This document shows positions 14,950-23,059 of a DNA stretch of 26,653 nucleotides, piece after piece. The DNA comes from an uncultured Bacteriovorax sp. (GTDB lineage: Bacteria > Bdellovibrionota > Bacteriovoracia > Bacteriovoracales > Bacteriovoracaceae): contig CAMLRB010000017.1 in assembly GCA_946482295.1 (NCBI GenBank), forward strand, positions 1 through 26,653, read 5' to 3'. The translations under genes and the position numbers were made by a program. Every line of letters begins with the position of its first letter. Position 1 is the first letter of the stretch. The notes beneath the pieces were generated by a model, which ran no database searches, was not told the origin of the DNA, and saw only the letters and a list, made by a program, of their open reading frames with translations.

Positions 14950-15432
14950 TTAGAATTTATTGTAATTCGTTCTTTTCTCTTTAAAGAATGTTGAAAGAAG
15001 ACGTGAACATTCAAAATGTCTAAGTCCTCCTAGAACCGGGAACGAATGATTTAGTTTTTGATCTTTATAAAAATTATAATTCAAACTGAGTGCTCCACCT
15101 TTTGGGTCATAAGCCCCAAAGAATAGTTTACCTATTCTTGCTTGAATCATAGCACTCAGACACATCGGACATGGCTCCAGTGTCACATAGACAGCACAAT
15201 TGCTTAAACGCCAATTTCCGATTTTTTTACATGCTTCTGTGATAGCGATAATTTCAGCGTGGCCGCATGGGTTGAAAACTTTTTCCTTTTCATTATGCGC
15301 ACGAGCGAGAATGTTTCCTTTATCATCAACGACTACTGCCCCTATAGGAACTTCATCTTCACGATAAGCTTTTTCTGCTTCCTTAAGGGCTTCATCCATG
15401 AGCCACAATTGATCTGTTACATTTTCATGCAT
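14950..15432 (-). CDS. tadA: tRNA-specific adenosine deaminase TadA
   Basis: TadA deaminates A34 to inosine in tRNA-Arg(ACG), letting one tRNA read three codons. The 160-residue protein has the zinc-dependent deaminase motifs: CGHAEIIAI with the His-Ala-Glu triad (58-60) and EPCPMCLSA with the two zinc cysteines (88 and 91). The N-terminal ALKEAEKAYREDEVPIGAVVVD and GRLFFGA-like KLFFGAYDPKGGA segments also fit TadA better than guanine or cytosine deaminases. I chose the ATG at 15432, inside the 3' end of the upstream membrane-protein gene (8-bp overlap), rather than the TTG at 15438. The gene ends two bases from the convergent tRNA-Ser. Confidence 0.93.
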   Translation of the reverse strand: MHENVTDQLWLMDEALKEAEKAYREDEVPIGAVVVDDKGNILARAHNEKEKVFNPCGHAEIIAITEACKKIGNWRLSNCAVYVTLEPCPMCLSAMIQARIGKLFFGAYDPKGGALSLNYNFYKDQKLNHSFPVLGGLRHFECSRLLSTFFKEKRTNYNKF

Positions 15433-16144
15433 TGGCAAACTTCATCTTCTTTTTTGAAAGTTTTTGTTTCTTCCACAATCTTTCTAAATGACTGTAGCGT
15501 TTTTTATTACTACGGCTGTCGAATTTAAACTGCACACCATAAATGAGTGGTCTACCTATAAGGTCTCGTCGTTTACTCATGACTTGTCCTTTTAGAAGTA
15601 CACTGTCATTGTCCATGTTTGCTGAAAGAGTAATTTCTTGACCGAGTTTTAATTCTCTAAAAAGGGCCACACATCCGGCCTGTCTACGAAGATCCGTTAG
15701 GCGCGCAGGTAATTCACCATCGTCTGCTTTAACTGTGATTTTGAGATCATCTCGGTAGCGAAAGTCATATTCCCACCAACTCACTTGTGGATAATAAATA
15801 GGTGAGGAGAGAATATACATTTTCAAAATGAGAATGAGGACTGCTGTTAGGTAGAGGAAACCAATATGAGGGTGTGGATGAATGAAATACTGCTCGTAGG
15901 CCTTATATGAAAGATGGAATACTAATAATATAGAAAACGTCCAAAATGTATAATAACGATTCATTATTGTTTTGAAATAGGGCTTAGCAAACCATAAGAA
16001 AAAAACAAGACGTAGGCCAAATCGAAACTTGGGATTATCCACGATTTCTGTCATTATCGCCAAGTGAACTATAAAAAAGAATGCACGATACAAAAACTTG
16101 ATCGTTTTAGTCTCTGATTTGAAATTTTGCTCCAACGTTTCCAT
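15425..16144 (-). CDS. Membrane protein with a degenerate PilZ-like C-terminal domain
   Basis: The 239-residue protein has three or so hydrophobic helices in its first 115 residues (about 20-33, 42-57, 66-80 and 95-112), then a soluble region (125-208), and ends in a very basic tail. The soluble part looks like a PilZ beta barrel: an RYR (129-131) in the place of the RxxxR arm, strands ending in KGQVMSKRRD, and YGVQFKF as the usual last strand. The second c-di-GMP motif, D/NxSxxG, is not intact; TDLRRQAG (150-157) is the nearest match, so nucleotide binding is doubtful. Translation of the following tadA is probably coupled. The family call is moderate and function is unknown. Confidence 0.5.
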   Translation of the reverse strand: METLEQNFKSETKTIKFLYRAFFFIVHLAIMTEIVDNPKFRFGLRLVFFLWFAKPYFKTIMNRYYTFWTFSILLVFHLSYKAYEQYFIHPHPHIGFLYLTAVLILILKMYILSSPIYYPQVSWWEYDFRYRDDLKITVKADDGELPARLTDLRRQAGCVALFRELKLGQEITLSANMDNDSVLLKGQVMSKRRDLIGRPLIYGVQFKFDSRSNKKRYSHLERLWKKQKLSKKKMKFANA

Positions 16145-16286
16145 GACTCTATTCTAAGTGAGAATTCTTTAATTAATTAAAAAATCTTAATAAAAAATTC
16201 ATTTCCTCAAATTCTTTTTCTCTGTTCTAATCTTATCTATACATTTTGTATAAATTACTAACGTGTTCTATTTTCAAGGAAGGAAA

Positions 16287-17387
16287 ATGAAAAAGGTACT
16301 TGCGATTTCATCGCTCGCGATTCTCTCAACGTCTGCATCTGCATTTGATTACAAATTCAATCTTGAAGGTCGTACAGACTTCGTTAACGGTAACGTTAAA
16401 ACGACAACAGGTGCGACACCAACAACAACCACTGAAAAATTTAACAACTTTTCAAACGGTATTATTCGTTTAAACATGATGGGGAATGTTAATGAAAACC
16501 TTTCATACAGACTTCGTTACCGTTTTGTTTCTGGTGGAGCAAACCCAACTGGTGCTACAACATCTCGTGAAACAACGACTACAGGCCTAGATTATCTTTA
16601 TATTGATCACAAGAATCAATATTTCACTACTCGCTTCGGTAGACAAAACTGGGTAGATGCAATCGGACGCGAAGGATACCTTTCAGGAACTGACTCATTT
16701 ATTGGTACAGGTGCTGCTGCAAATTACAGAACTGCTTTTGGTTCAGAATATCGCTATGGTGTTTCAGCAATCATGAAACTTGCCGACACGAATGTCATTA
16801 CTCTAGCTGTTTCAAATCCTAACGCTACAATGACTGACACAACTGGTGTTGAAGAAAAAAACACTGGTCTAGCAATGGGTGCATACTATACAGGAAGCTT
16901 TGCTGAAAAAGCATTCCAACCGACAGTTGGTTATACAACAGGAAAGCAAAACGGTGATAAAGATGCTGTCGTAACTGCTCAGACGAAAGACTCAGACAAC
17001 TCAATGTGGAACGTCGGTTTCCGTTCAGAAGTTGCTGGCTTCACTGTTGATGCTGATTACAAAACAAATGAAGTTGAAAACAGAAATGCTGGAACAAATA
17101 CTGCCAATGTAAAAACTGAGACAAAATCAATTTATACAATGGTTTCATACAACGCTGGTGAGTTCACTCCGATTGCATTTTATGTTAATGATAAATTTGA
17201 TTCAGAAACAAATACTGCAGATTACAAACGTAATGCATTTGCTGTTGGTACTTTCTGGAAGCCAATGGCAGACGTCAACTTCCGTTACCATGCAATGTTC
17301 TCAAACGATGTAAAGAAATTCGATACAGCTGCTTCTGGTAAAGTTACTGACAAGAGATTTTGGCTAGGTTTCAAAGCAGACATTTAA
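16287..17387 (+). CDS. Porin-like outer-membrane beta-barrel protein
   Basis: The 366-residue product has a signal peptide (MKKVLAISSLAILSTSASA, cut before Phe) and then alternating short amphipathic strands with aromatic girdles and polar Thr/Asn-rich turns, as in 16-stranded porins. Examples are SYRLRYRFVSGG, YLYIDHKNQYFTTRFGRQNW, EYRYGVSAIMKLADTNVITLAVSN, and MWNVGFRSEVAGFTVDADY. It has few cysteines if any, and Lys is common in loops. The last strand, RFWLGFKADI, ends in Ile, not the usual terminal aromatic residue. I chose the ATG at 16287 because a strong AAGGAAGGA site lies just upstream and the signal peptide starts there. The strong site and the following terminator suggest a highly expressed, monocistronic gene. 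Substrate is unknown. Confidence 0.75.
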   Translation: MKKVLAISSLAILSTSASAFDYKFNLEGRTDFVNGNVKTTTGATPTTTTEKFNNFSNGIIRLNMMGNVNENLSYRLRYRFVSGGANPTGATTSRETTTTGLDYLYIDHKNQYFTTRFGRQNWVDAIGREGYLSGTDSFIGTGAAANYRTAFGSEYRYGVSAIMKLADTNVITLAVSNPNATMTDTTGVEEKNTGLAMGAYYTGSFAEKAFQPTVGYTTGKQNGDKDAVVTAQTKDSDNSMWNVGFRSEVAGFTVDADYKTNEVENRNAGTNTANVKTETKSIYTMVSYNAGEFTPIAFYVNDKFDSETNTADYKRNAFAVGTFWKPMADVNFRYHAMFSNDVKKFDTAASGKVTDKRFWLGFKADI

Positions 17388-17414
17388 TCAACACGTCTTT
17401 TCCTGCTTGAAGTT

Positions 17415-17440
17415 AGGGAGCTTTCGGGCTCCCTTTTTTA
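17415..17440 (+). terminator. Rho-independent terminator of the porin gene
   Basis: The inverted repeat GGGAGC ... GCTCCC with a TTTCGG loop is followed directly by six T residues, 27 bases after the stop codon. The form is that of a strong intrinsic terminator. Confidence 0.9.
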
Positions 17441-17441
17441 T

Positions 17442-17489
17442 TCTTAACTCAATCCTAACATTACAATTTCCATCGCCTTCAATTATGAT
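17442..17489 (+). promoter_or_regulatory. Possible Pho-type promoter of pstS
   Basis: Two similar heptamers, TCTTAAC (17442) and TCCTAAC (17453), lie exactly 11 bp apart, the helical spacing of Pho boxes. A -10-like TATGAT (17484-17489) follows, and at the proper distance there is only a poor -35 match (TTACAA), as expected for an activator-dependent promoter. The heptamer does not match the E. coli PhoB consensus, and the gap to the -10 is longer than usual, so this is tentative. Confidence 0.28.
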
Positions 17490-17527
17490 GAGGACACAAA
17501 TCGTTCTTTTTTAATGCGAGGTTAAAA

Positions 17528-18520
17528 GTGCTTAAAAACTTATTGATGTTTCTTTTATTGTCTATGTCTCTTAATGTTTCTGCTGCTCAAAAAGTTAACG
17601 GTGCAGGTGCTACATTTCCTTATCCTATTTACTCAAAATGGTTTGCTGAATATAAAAAAGTTAAGGCCGACGTTGAATTTAATTACCAATCCATTGGAAG
17701 TGGAGGAGGAGTTAAACAAGTTCTTGCCCAAACAGTAGATTTTGGTGCAACAGATGCTGTGATGACTGATGCTGAATTAAAACAAGCTAAACTTCCAATC
17801 AAACACATTCCTACAGTTATGGGTGCTGTTGCTATTGCTTATAATGTTACAGGCATCCCTGCTGATTTAATGTTAGATGGACCCACTCTGGCTCAGATTT
17901 TCCAAGGAAAAATAAATAAATGGAATGATCCTGCAATTGCTAAATTAAACCCAAAATCAAAACTTCCAGCAACAGACATTCTGGTTGTAAGAAGAGCTGA
18001 TGGTTCAGGCACAACTGCTGTTTTCACAGAATATTTAGGCTCAGTGTCTCCGGAATGGAAAACACAAGTTGGCGTTGGTAAAAACGTCAATTGGCCTGCA
18101 GGAATCGGGGCTAAAGGTAACGAAGGTGTTACGGCCATGGTTTCTCAGACAGACGGATCGATTGGGTATATGGAATTAGCTTATGCTTTAAACAACAAAC
18201 TAAGTATGGCAAAAGTTAAAAATGCAAAGGGAGAATTCATTTCTCCAAACGTTAAATCTATTACGAGTGCTGGAAATAGTATTAAAGATTTAAAAGGAGA
18301 CATGAGAATGTCGATTATCAATGCTAATGAAAAAGGTGCTTACCCTATTTCAGCTTTTACTTATATTCTTCTACCTGAAGATACTAAATCACCTGCGATT
18401 GCAGAAACGAGAGCTTTCTTAAAGTGGGCCCTAACAAAAGGCCAAACATTTGCTGAAGCACTTCATTATGCACCTCTCCCAAAAAAAATGAGTGAAAAAT
18501 TAACATCATCTCTAAAATAA
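17528..18520 (+). CDS. pstS: Periplasmic phosphate-binding protein PstS
   Basis: PstS captures phosphate in the periplasm for the PstCAB ABC transporter. The 330-residue product starts with a signal peptide (MLKNLLMFLLLSMSLNVSAA). The mature part opens with VNGAGATFPYPIYSKWF, the N-terminal hallmark of PstS. Phosphate-contacting segments follow: NYQSIGSGGGVKQ, DFGATDAVMT and RADGSGTTAVFTEYL. The GTG start is supported by GAGG six bases upstream. Unusually, no pstC, pstA, pstB or phoU follows; the gene ends in a terminator and its neighbours are a porin and an opposing TauE/SafE permease. An outer-membrane porin directly upstream could aid phosphate entry, but that is conjecture. Confidence 0.94.
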   Translation: MLKNLLMFLLLSMSLNVSAAQKVNGAGATFPYPIYSKWFAEYKKVKADVEFNYQSIGSGGGVKQVLAQTVDFGATDAVMTDAELKQAKLPIKHIPTVMGAVAIAYNVTGIPADLMLDGPTLAQIFQGKINKWNDPAIAKLNPKSKLPATDILVVRRADGSGTTAVFTEYLGSVSPEWKTQVGVGKNVNWPAGIGAKGNEGVTAMVSQTDGSIGYMELAYALNNKLSMAKVKNAKGEFISPNVKSITSAGNSIKDLKGDMRMSIINANEKGAYPISAFTYILLPEDTKSPAIAETRAFLKWALTKGQTFAEALHYAPLPKKMSEKLTSSLK

Positions 18521-18525
18521 AAATG

Positions 18526-18548
18526 AAAGGCCGGATAACCGGCCTTTT
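18526..18548. terminator. Bidirectional terminator between pstS and the TauE/SafE gene
   Basis: AAAGGCCGG (18526-18534) pairs perfectly with CCGGCCTTT (18539-18547) around an ATAA loop. T residues flank it on the plus strand and A residues on the other side, so it can stop transcription from both convergent genes. It overlaps the stop codon of the minus-strand gene. Confidence 0.9.
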
Positions 18549-19290
18549 AATTTTCAAACCACAATAGTTTCACCATCAAAAGTAAGACAATGAACATGAG
18601 CATTGGGCGAACTATTTTTTCAGCAGCCTTACTCGCATAACTTGCACCAATATATGAGCCCATTGACATTCCAATGGCCATCACTGCGCCTTCTATCCAG
18701 TGAACATATCCATTCATTGAATAAGTGATTAAAGCTGTCCCTGCTGAAAAGGTATTGGCCAATTTTGAAATTGCTATCGATGGAAGTAATGGCAATCCTG
18801 TTCCCATAAAAAGACTTAGAAACATGAAAGTTCCCCCCCCTGGTCCGAAAAATCCATCATAAAATCCACTCAGAAGTCCCCAGACAAAAAACAGTGAGTA
18901 ATGCGGGCGTTTAAAATCCGGTCGCTGTCTGAAAAACTTTTCCTTGTTCCAGACAATCGACAAAATAAGAGGACACATAACTATCATGAGGTAACGAAAA
19001 AATTCTTTGGCCACAAAGGGTGCGAGTGAACTTCCTAGAAATGAACCAATAGCACAGTAGACACAAAAAAGAAGGCCTTCTTTGACTTGTAAATGACCTT
19101 TGCGCGCATACACGATCAAAGCAATAAGTGCACCAGTCACACCTACAATCTTATTAGTCCCAATGGCCGGCGCACCAGGAGCGATGACGATTGAAAGAGT
19201 AGGCAATGAAATCAGTCCACCTCCTCCCACGACCGAGTAGATCAATCCAGTTAAAAATCCCATCATTGTTAATATTAATTTTTCAATCAT
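18547..19290 (-). CDS. TauE/SafE-family membrane permease
   Basis: This is a 247-residue polytopic membrane protein with about eight hydrophobic segments. The family pattern appears twice, as in other TauE/SafE proteins: GFLTGLIYSVVGGGGLISLPTL near the start and GLLSGFYDGFFGPGGGTFMFLSL in the second half. These proteins are proposed to export or import sulfonates, sulfite or other small anions; the substrate is unknown here. I chose the ATG at 19290 (GAG six bases upstream) over a TTG 30 bases further out. A run of eight G residues lies within the FGPGGGT codons (18833-18840), a possible slippage site. The gene is convergent with pstS and divergent from moxR. Confidence 0.85.
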   Translation of the reverse strand: MIEKLILTMMGFLTGLIYSVVGGGGLISLPTLSIVIAPGAPAIGTNKIVGVTGALIALIVYARKGHLQVKEGLLFCVYCAIGSFLGSSLAPFVAKEFFRYLMIVMCPLILSIVWNKEKFFRQRPDFKRPHYSLFFVWGLLSGFYDGFFGPGGGTFMFLSLFMGTGLPLLPSIAISKLANTFSAGTALITYSMNGYVHWIEGAVMAIGMSMGSYIGASYASKAAEKIVRPMLMFIVLLLMVKLLWFEN

Positions 19291-19342
19291 CTTTTTCTCG
19301 AACGCGAATATAATATTCAAAAGCCTTGAACAACGAGTTTAT

Positions 19343-20263
19343 ATGAATCCAAGCATACAGTCTTTTATAAATTCTTCTGCTAAATCAATTTTAGGGAAAG
19401 AGAAAGAAGTGAAACTCGCGCTTTGTTGTTTTCTCACTGAAGGCCATCTACTGATTGAAGATGTTCCTGGGATGGGAAAGACAACTTTTGCCAAAACAAT
19501 TGCAAAACTTTTGCACTTATCATTTGCTCGTATTCAGTTTACAAATGACCTCATGCCTTCTGATTTGTTAGGTATTCAAATCTATGATTCAAATTCAAAA
19601 AAGTTTAATTTGATTCCTGGCCCAATATTTAATCAATTTATTCTTGCTGATGAATTAAATCGTGGAACTCCCAAAACTCAAAGTGCACTTCTCGAAGCCA
19701 TGGAAGAAAAACAAGTGACTCTCGATGGAAAATCAATCGAACTTCCTCGTCCATTTTTTGTTCTGGCTACTCAAAATCCAAGACATCAAATTGGTACACA
19801 CCCGCTACCTGAATCACAGCTTGATCGATTCATGATTAAAATGAAAATAGGCTATCCCGATATTCTTCATGAAAGGAGTATTATTTCAAATTTTGAACAC
19901 ATTGATGGTCTTCAATCTTTGAAACCCATTTTCAATGAAAACGATCATTCGCATTTAAGAAATGAAGTCAAGGCCGTTGCTGTTGCTGATAAAATCATCG
20001 ACTACGTTATGGAATTATTAATGTGCAGTAGAAGAGACCCAGTTTTTCAAGCTTTGAGCCCTAGGGCCGGAAAGGATCTTATAAATGCTGCAAAAGCTTG
20101 GGCCTTTATCGATGGAAGATCTTTTGTCCTTCCCGACGACATTAAAGCAGTGCTACCCAATGTTCTCTCACATCGCCTCTCACCTTATTTACAGCAAAGT
20201 TCAGAGCAAGAATTTTTACTTTGCGAGAGATTAATGAACTTGGTTAAGGTCGACCATCCGTGA
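19343..20263 (+). CDS. MoxR-family AAA+ ATPase
   Basis: MoxR ATPases act as chaperone-like factors that mature or assemble partner proteins, often ones with VWA or DUF58 domains. The 306 residues show an N-terminal helical region, Walker A EDVPGMGKTTFAKTIAK, FTNDLMPSDLLGIQIYD, Walker B FILADELNRGTPKTQSALLEAMEEKQVT, sensor 1 LATQNP, and the C-terminal lid with LSPRAGKDLINAAKAWAFIDGR and PDDIKAVLPNVLSHRL. All are diagnostic of MoxR. The following DUF58 gene begins at an overlapping GTGA, so the two are cotranslated. A perfect TATAAT (19309-19314) lies upstream, but I see no matching -35 box. Confidence 0.93.
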   Translation: MNPSIQSFINSSAKSILGKEKEVKLALCCFLTEGHLLIEDVPGMGKTTFAKTIAKLLHLSFARIQFTNDLMPSDLLGIQIYDSNSKKFNLIPGPIFNQFILADELNRGTPKTQSALLEAMEEKQVTLDGKSIELPRPFFVLATQNPRHQIGTHPLPESQLDRFMIKMKIGYPDILHERSIISNFEHIDGLQSLKPIFNENDHSHLRNEVKAVAVADKIIDYVMELLMCSRRDPVFQALSPRAGKDLINAAKAWAFIDGRSFVLPDDIKAVLPNVLSHRLSPYLQQSSEQEFLLCERLMNLVKVDHP

Positions 20264-21171
20264 TCAAAAAACTTGAGGCGAAATTCAATCATAAATTGGC
20301 CGCAAGAGATCGCCCGCATCCCGTATACATTCTTCCTACAAGTGATGGATTAAAGGTTCTCGCATTAAATTTTTTACTTCTCATCATGGGTCTTGTTTAT
20401 GCTAATAACTACGTACTGTTGTTTAATTTTGTTCTCTTTTGCTTATGCTTAAGCTCAATGTTTTATTCGCACTATAACTTAAACAAACTAAAGCTAGAAA
20501 GTCTTCGTATAGATCCGCTCTATGACCAAGAGTGGAGCTTGTGCAAACTATATTTTATTGGAAATAATCACGGACACTTTTCTCTGAATGCTAAAATAAT
20601 TGGGGCTAACGTCGAATTCTTTTCTTCCAATAATTTCAATATTAACGAAATAAATCGAATGGTTGAAATCAAAATACATGGATTAAAAAGAGGGCGCGGA
20701 CACGCGATGGCCATTCGAATTGAATCTTCCTTTCCCTTAAATTTCTTTCGTTGTTTTACCTACTTTAAAATCGACCAAAAGCTGCTAATTCATCCGGAAA
20801 GAGTCAACCTGAACTTGCATATGGAAGAGGAAACTCAAGCTGGAGACAATGAGTCTGCCGATGAATTCAGTTATAAAAATTATCAACTTGGTGATTCAAT
20901 GAAACAGTTGGATTGGAAGAAATTTGCGAAAAGCAAAGAAAAATATCTCAGGACCTATAATCAACAGAATAAACATGTTGTTATGTTATCAATTGATGAT
21001 AAATCCGACCTAGAAAGAAAACTTAAATCACTTTCTTTTGCGATTCACAAACTTCAGATGACCCAAAGTTTTTATGGCCTAAAAATAGGAAATAAACTGG
21101 AGATTCTTCCAGATTGCTCGCAAAAACATTTTGATCATTGCATGGATTTGTTAGCGACATATGAAAATTAA
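20260..21171 (+). CDS. DUF58-domain membrane-anchored protein
   Basis: The 303-residue protein has two adjacent membrane helices (about 30-75), then a soluble region ending in the DUF58 signature YQLGDSMKQLDWKKFAKSKEKYLRTYNQ (GDxxxxxxW..fAk). DUF58 proteins are distant relatives of VWA domains and are the usual partners of MoxR ATPases. No biochemical role is firmly established. The GTG start overlaps the moxR stop by four bases, and its 3' end overlaps the transglutaminase gene by 11 bp, so all three are probably translated as a unit at the inner membrane. Confidence 0.88.
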   Translation: MIKKLEAKFNHKLAARDRPHPVYILPTSDGLKVLALNFLLLIMGLVYANNYVLLFNFVLFCLCLSSMFYSHYNLNKLKLESLRIDPLYDQEWSLCKLYFIGNNHGHFSLNAKIIGANVEFFSSNNFNINEINRMVEIKIHGLKRGRGHAMAIRIESSFPLNFFRCFTYFKIDQKLLIHPERVNLNLHMEEETQAGDNESADEFSYKNYQLGDSMKQLDWKKFAKSKEKYLRTYNQQNKHVVMLSIDDKSDLERKLKSLSFAIHKLQMTQSFYGLKIGNKLEILPDCSQKHFDHCMDLLATYEN

Positions 21172-23047
21172 ACTCTATACAACTTTCATTATTGTTCTTA
21201 ACGCCCTGGTTGTGTACAGTGAAGTCCCTTATCAAATTATTGCATTCACGCTCATATCACTTTTTTTCGCTTGGTTTCTTACATATAAAAAACTTAGAGC
21301 TTTTATAAAAGTTGGTCTGCTCTTGTGTTCATTTATTGTTTTGAGAGTTTTGTTTGAAAAACTTATAAGTACAGAATGTGCTGTCTCTTTTTTGTTGATC
21401 CTTGCTTCGCTAAAATCGTGGGAACTTGATACGGAAAGCGATCACTTCAACATGTTTCTCATATTAGTACTCACCGAATGCAGTTTATTTCTCTTAAATT
21501 CATCCTTTCTCGTTTTCATTTTTGGTCTCCTAAAGATGATTTTCTTTTTTTACTACATTATCAAAATTCGCAACTATGAAATAAGCAATCTAAGTTTTAA
21601 GCGCATTTTCGTTATTGTCTTTCCGGCCCTAATTTTCGCTATTCTTCTCTTCTTTACTTTTCCTCGCTTTACTCAAGGTTTTATCAACACTGGCGAACTT
21701 CAATCAGCCTACTCTGGAACGAGTACTCAATTTAACTTTAGAGAATTAACCGCCCTAAACCCATCTACAACTCAAGTCTTTAAAGTATTTGGTCTTGAAA
21801 AGGAAAATTTAAATCCCACTCTTTTATATTGGAGATCTCACCTCTTGTGGGAAAACAAAAACCAAGATTGGAAAAGCGGTTATCACAATTTAAAATCAGA
21901 ACCGCTCGATGTACCGGTTTCGCAGTATAGATATCGTGTTGAACTATTAGAAAAGGTAAAAGAGTTTTTGCCGACCTTAGACGGAAGAAATCGTGTTTAT
22001 TCTCCCCTTAGCACCAATAGCTATCTAGATGGATCTCATCGATTGAAACAGCCTCTTCGTGGTGAGTTGATTTACGATGTTCAAGGAAATTATGGTGATA
22101 CCCAAATCTTTTACAATGATCTGATGAAACGAAAAGGTTTAAAGCTAAATTCAACCAGAGCAGATGAAGTCCGTTCTAAGTTTTTCCCTAATATAGATTT
22201 AACTCTTGATGAAGCAAGTCGCTTAAAAATACTTGTAAAGAAATTTAAAGAAAGAGAATTTCAATATAGCCTCAATCCACCTCTGTATAACAGCGTTGAA
22301 GATTTCATAATGTCTGGCAGAGAAGGATACTGTACGCATTTCTCTGCTGCCTTTGCTTTCCTTGCAAGAACAATTAACTTACCAAGTCGAATCGTTGTAG
22401 GTTATCTAGGCGGAGAAAAAAATCCTTTTGATGGTTCTTTGATTGTGCGAGAACAAGATGCACACGCCTGGGTAGAAATTTATCTGGCAGAAAGAGGATG
22501 GGTAAGGGTCGATCCAACTGGCCTTGTTGTCCCTTCAAGATTGCTAATGAATGCTGGGGAATTTTTTCAACAACTCAATCCATTCTTAGAGATTTTCAAT
22601 TTAAAAATTGATCGATCGTTATTTACTTTCGACATAGTTAAAAACATTTCACTTTATATAGATTCTTTAAACTCTAAATTTTCGACAAATGTTTTCAGTT
22701 TTGACAGGGACGCCCAAGCAGATTTATTAAGACGGATCAATTTATTGAATATTAAGCCAGGATGGTTTTTCAGTTTCACAGTAGTATCATTTCTCATTTT
22801 TTTCTATGCTTTGTTTTGGCTTTTTGATCGAAATAAATTGCATTCTGCAGAGAAGAAATACCGCCGCTTTTTGAAGAAGATGCAAAAAATGGGTATAGAG
22901 AAAAATCCATCTGAAACTGCTTTGCAGTTTAAACAAAGGTGCCTTGAATCCTTTCCTAAGCGAAGTATAGAGATTCATAGGGAAACGGACTCTTATTTAG
23001 AGCATATTTATGGAAACAAATCGTTGCGTGATGCTATAGAAGAGTGA
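21161..23047 (+). CDS. TgpA-like membrane protein with a transglutaminase-like protease/transferase domain
   Basis: The protein has about six N-terminal membrane helices (1-170), then a periplasmic region with a transglutaminase core. Its catalytic residues are Cys391 (REGYCTHFSAAFAFLART), His435 (EQDAHAWVEIY) and Asp451 (WVRVDPTG). A further membrane helix (about 530-555) and a cytoplasmic C-terminal tail follow, with a coiled, Lys-rich stretch as in TgpA (DUF3488-transglutaminase-DUF4129). The full catalytic triad is intact. TgpA of Pseudomonas is reported essential; the substrate is not known. The MoxR-DUF58-TgpA order is a common gene set. Its 628 residues are near the family norm. Confidence 0.9.
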   Translation: MKIKLYTTFIIVLNALVVYSEVPYQIIAFTLISLFFAWFLTYKKLRAFIKVGLLLCSFIVLRVLFEKLISTECAVSFLLILASLKSWELDTESDHFNMFLILVLTECSLFLLNSSFLVFIFGLLKMIFFFYYIIKIRNYEISNLSFKRIFVIVFPALIFAILLFFTFPRFTQGFINTGELQSAYSGTSTQFNFRELTALNPSTTQVFKVFGLEKENLNPTLLYWRSHLLWENKNQDWKSGYHNLKSEPLDVPVSQYRYRVELLEKVKEFLPTLDGRNRVYSPLSTNSYLDGSHRLKQPLRGELIYDVQGNYGDTQIFYNDLMKRKGLKLNSTRADEVRSKFFPNIDLTLDEASRLKILVKKFKEREFQYSLNPPLYNSVEDFIMSGREGYCTHFSAAFAFLARTINLPSRIVVGYLGGEKNPFDGSLIVREQDAHAWVEIYLAERGWVRVDPTGLVVPSRLLMNAGEFFQQLNPFLEIFNLKIDRSLFTFDIVKNISLYIDSLNSKFSTNVFSFDRDAQADLLRRINLLNIKPGWFFSFTVVSFLIFFYALFWLFDRNKLHSAEKKYRRFLKKMQKMGIEKNPSETALQFKQRCLESFPKRSIEIHRETDSYLEHIYGNKSLRDAIEE

Positions 23048-23059
23048 TACTGAAAAATC

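Noticed and set aside
14736..14984. Plus-strand open frame of 82 codons crossing the radical SAM end and the tRNA
   Set aside because: It runs in another frame through the radical SAM 3' end and across the whole tRNA-Ser, and it ends inside tadA; chance frame.
16168..16181. Perfect palindrome TTTAATTAATTAAA upstream of the porin and PilZ-like genes
   Set aside because: It is pure A/T in an AT-rich intergenic region; such palindromes arise easily and there is no second copy or promoter placement to support an operator.
16220..16260. Porin promoter around TATAAA at 16249
   Set aside because: The -10 is plausible but no -35 better than three matches of six was found at proper spacing, so it is not listed.
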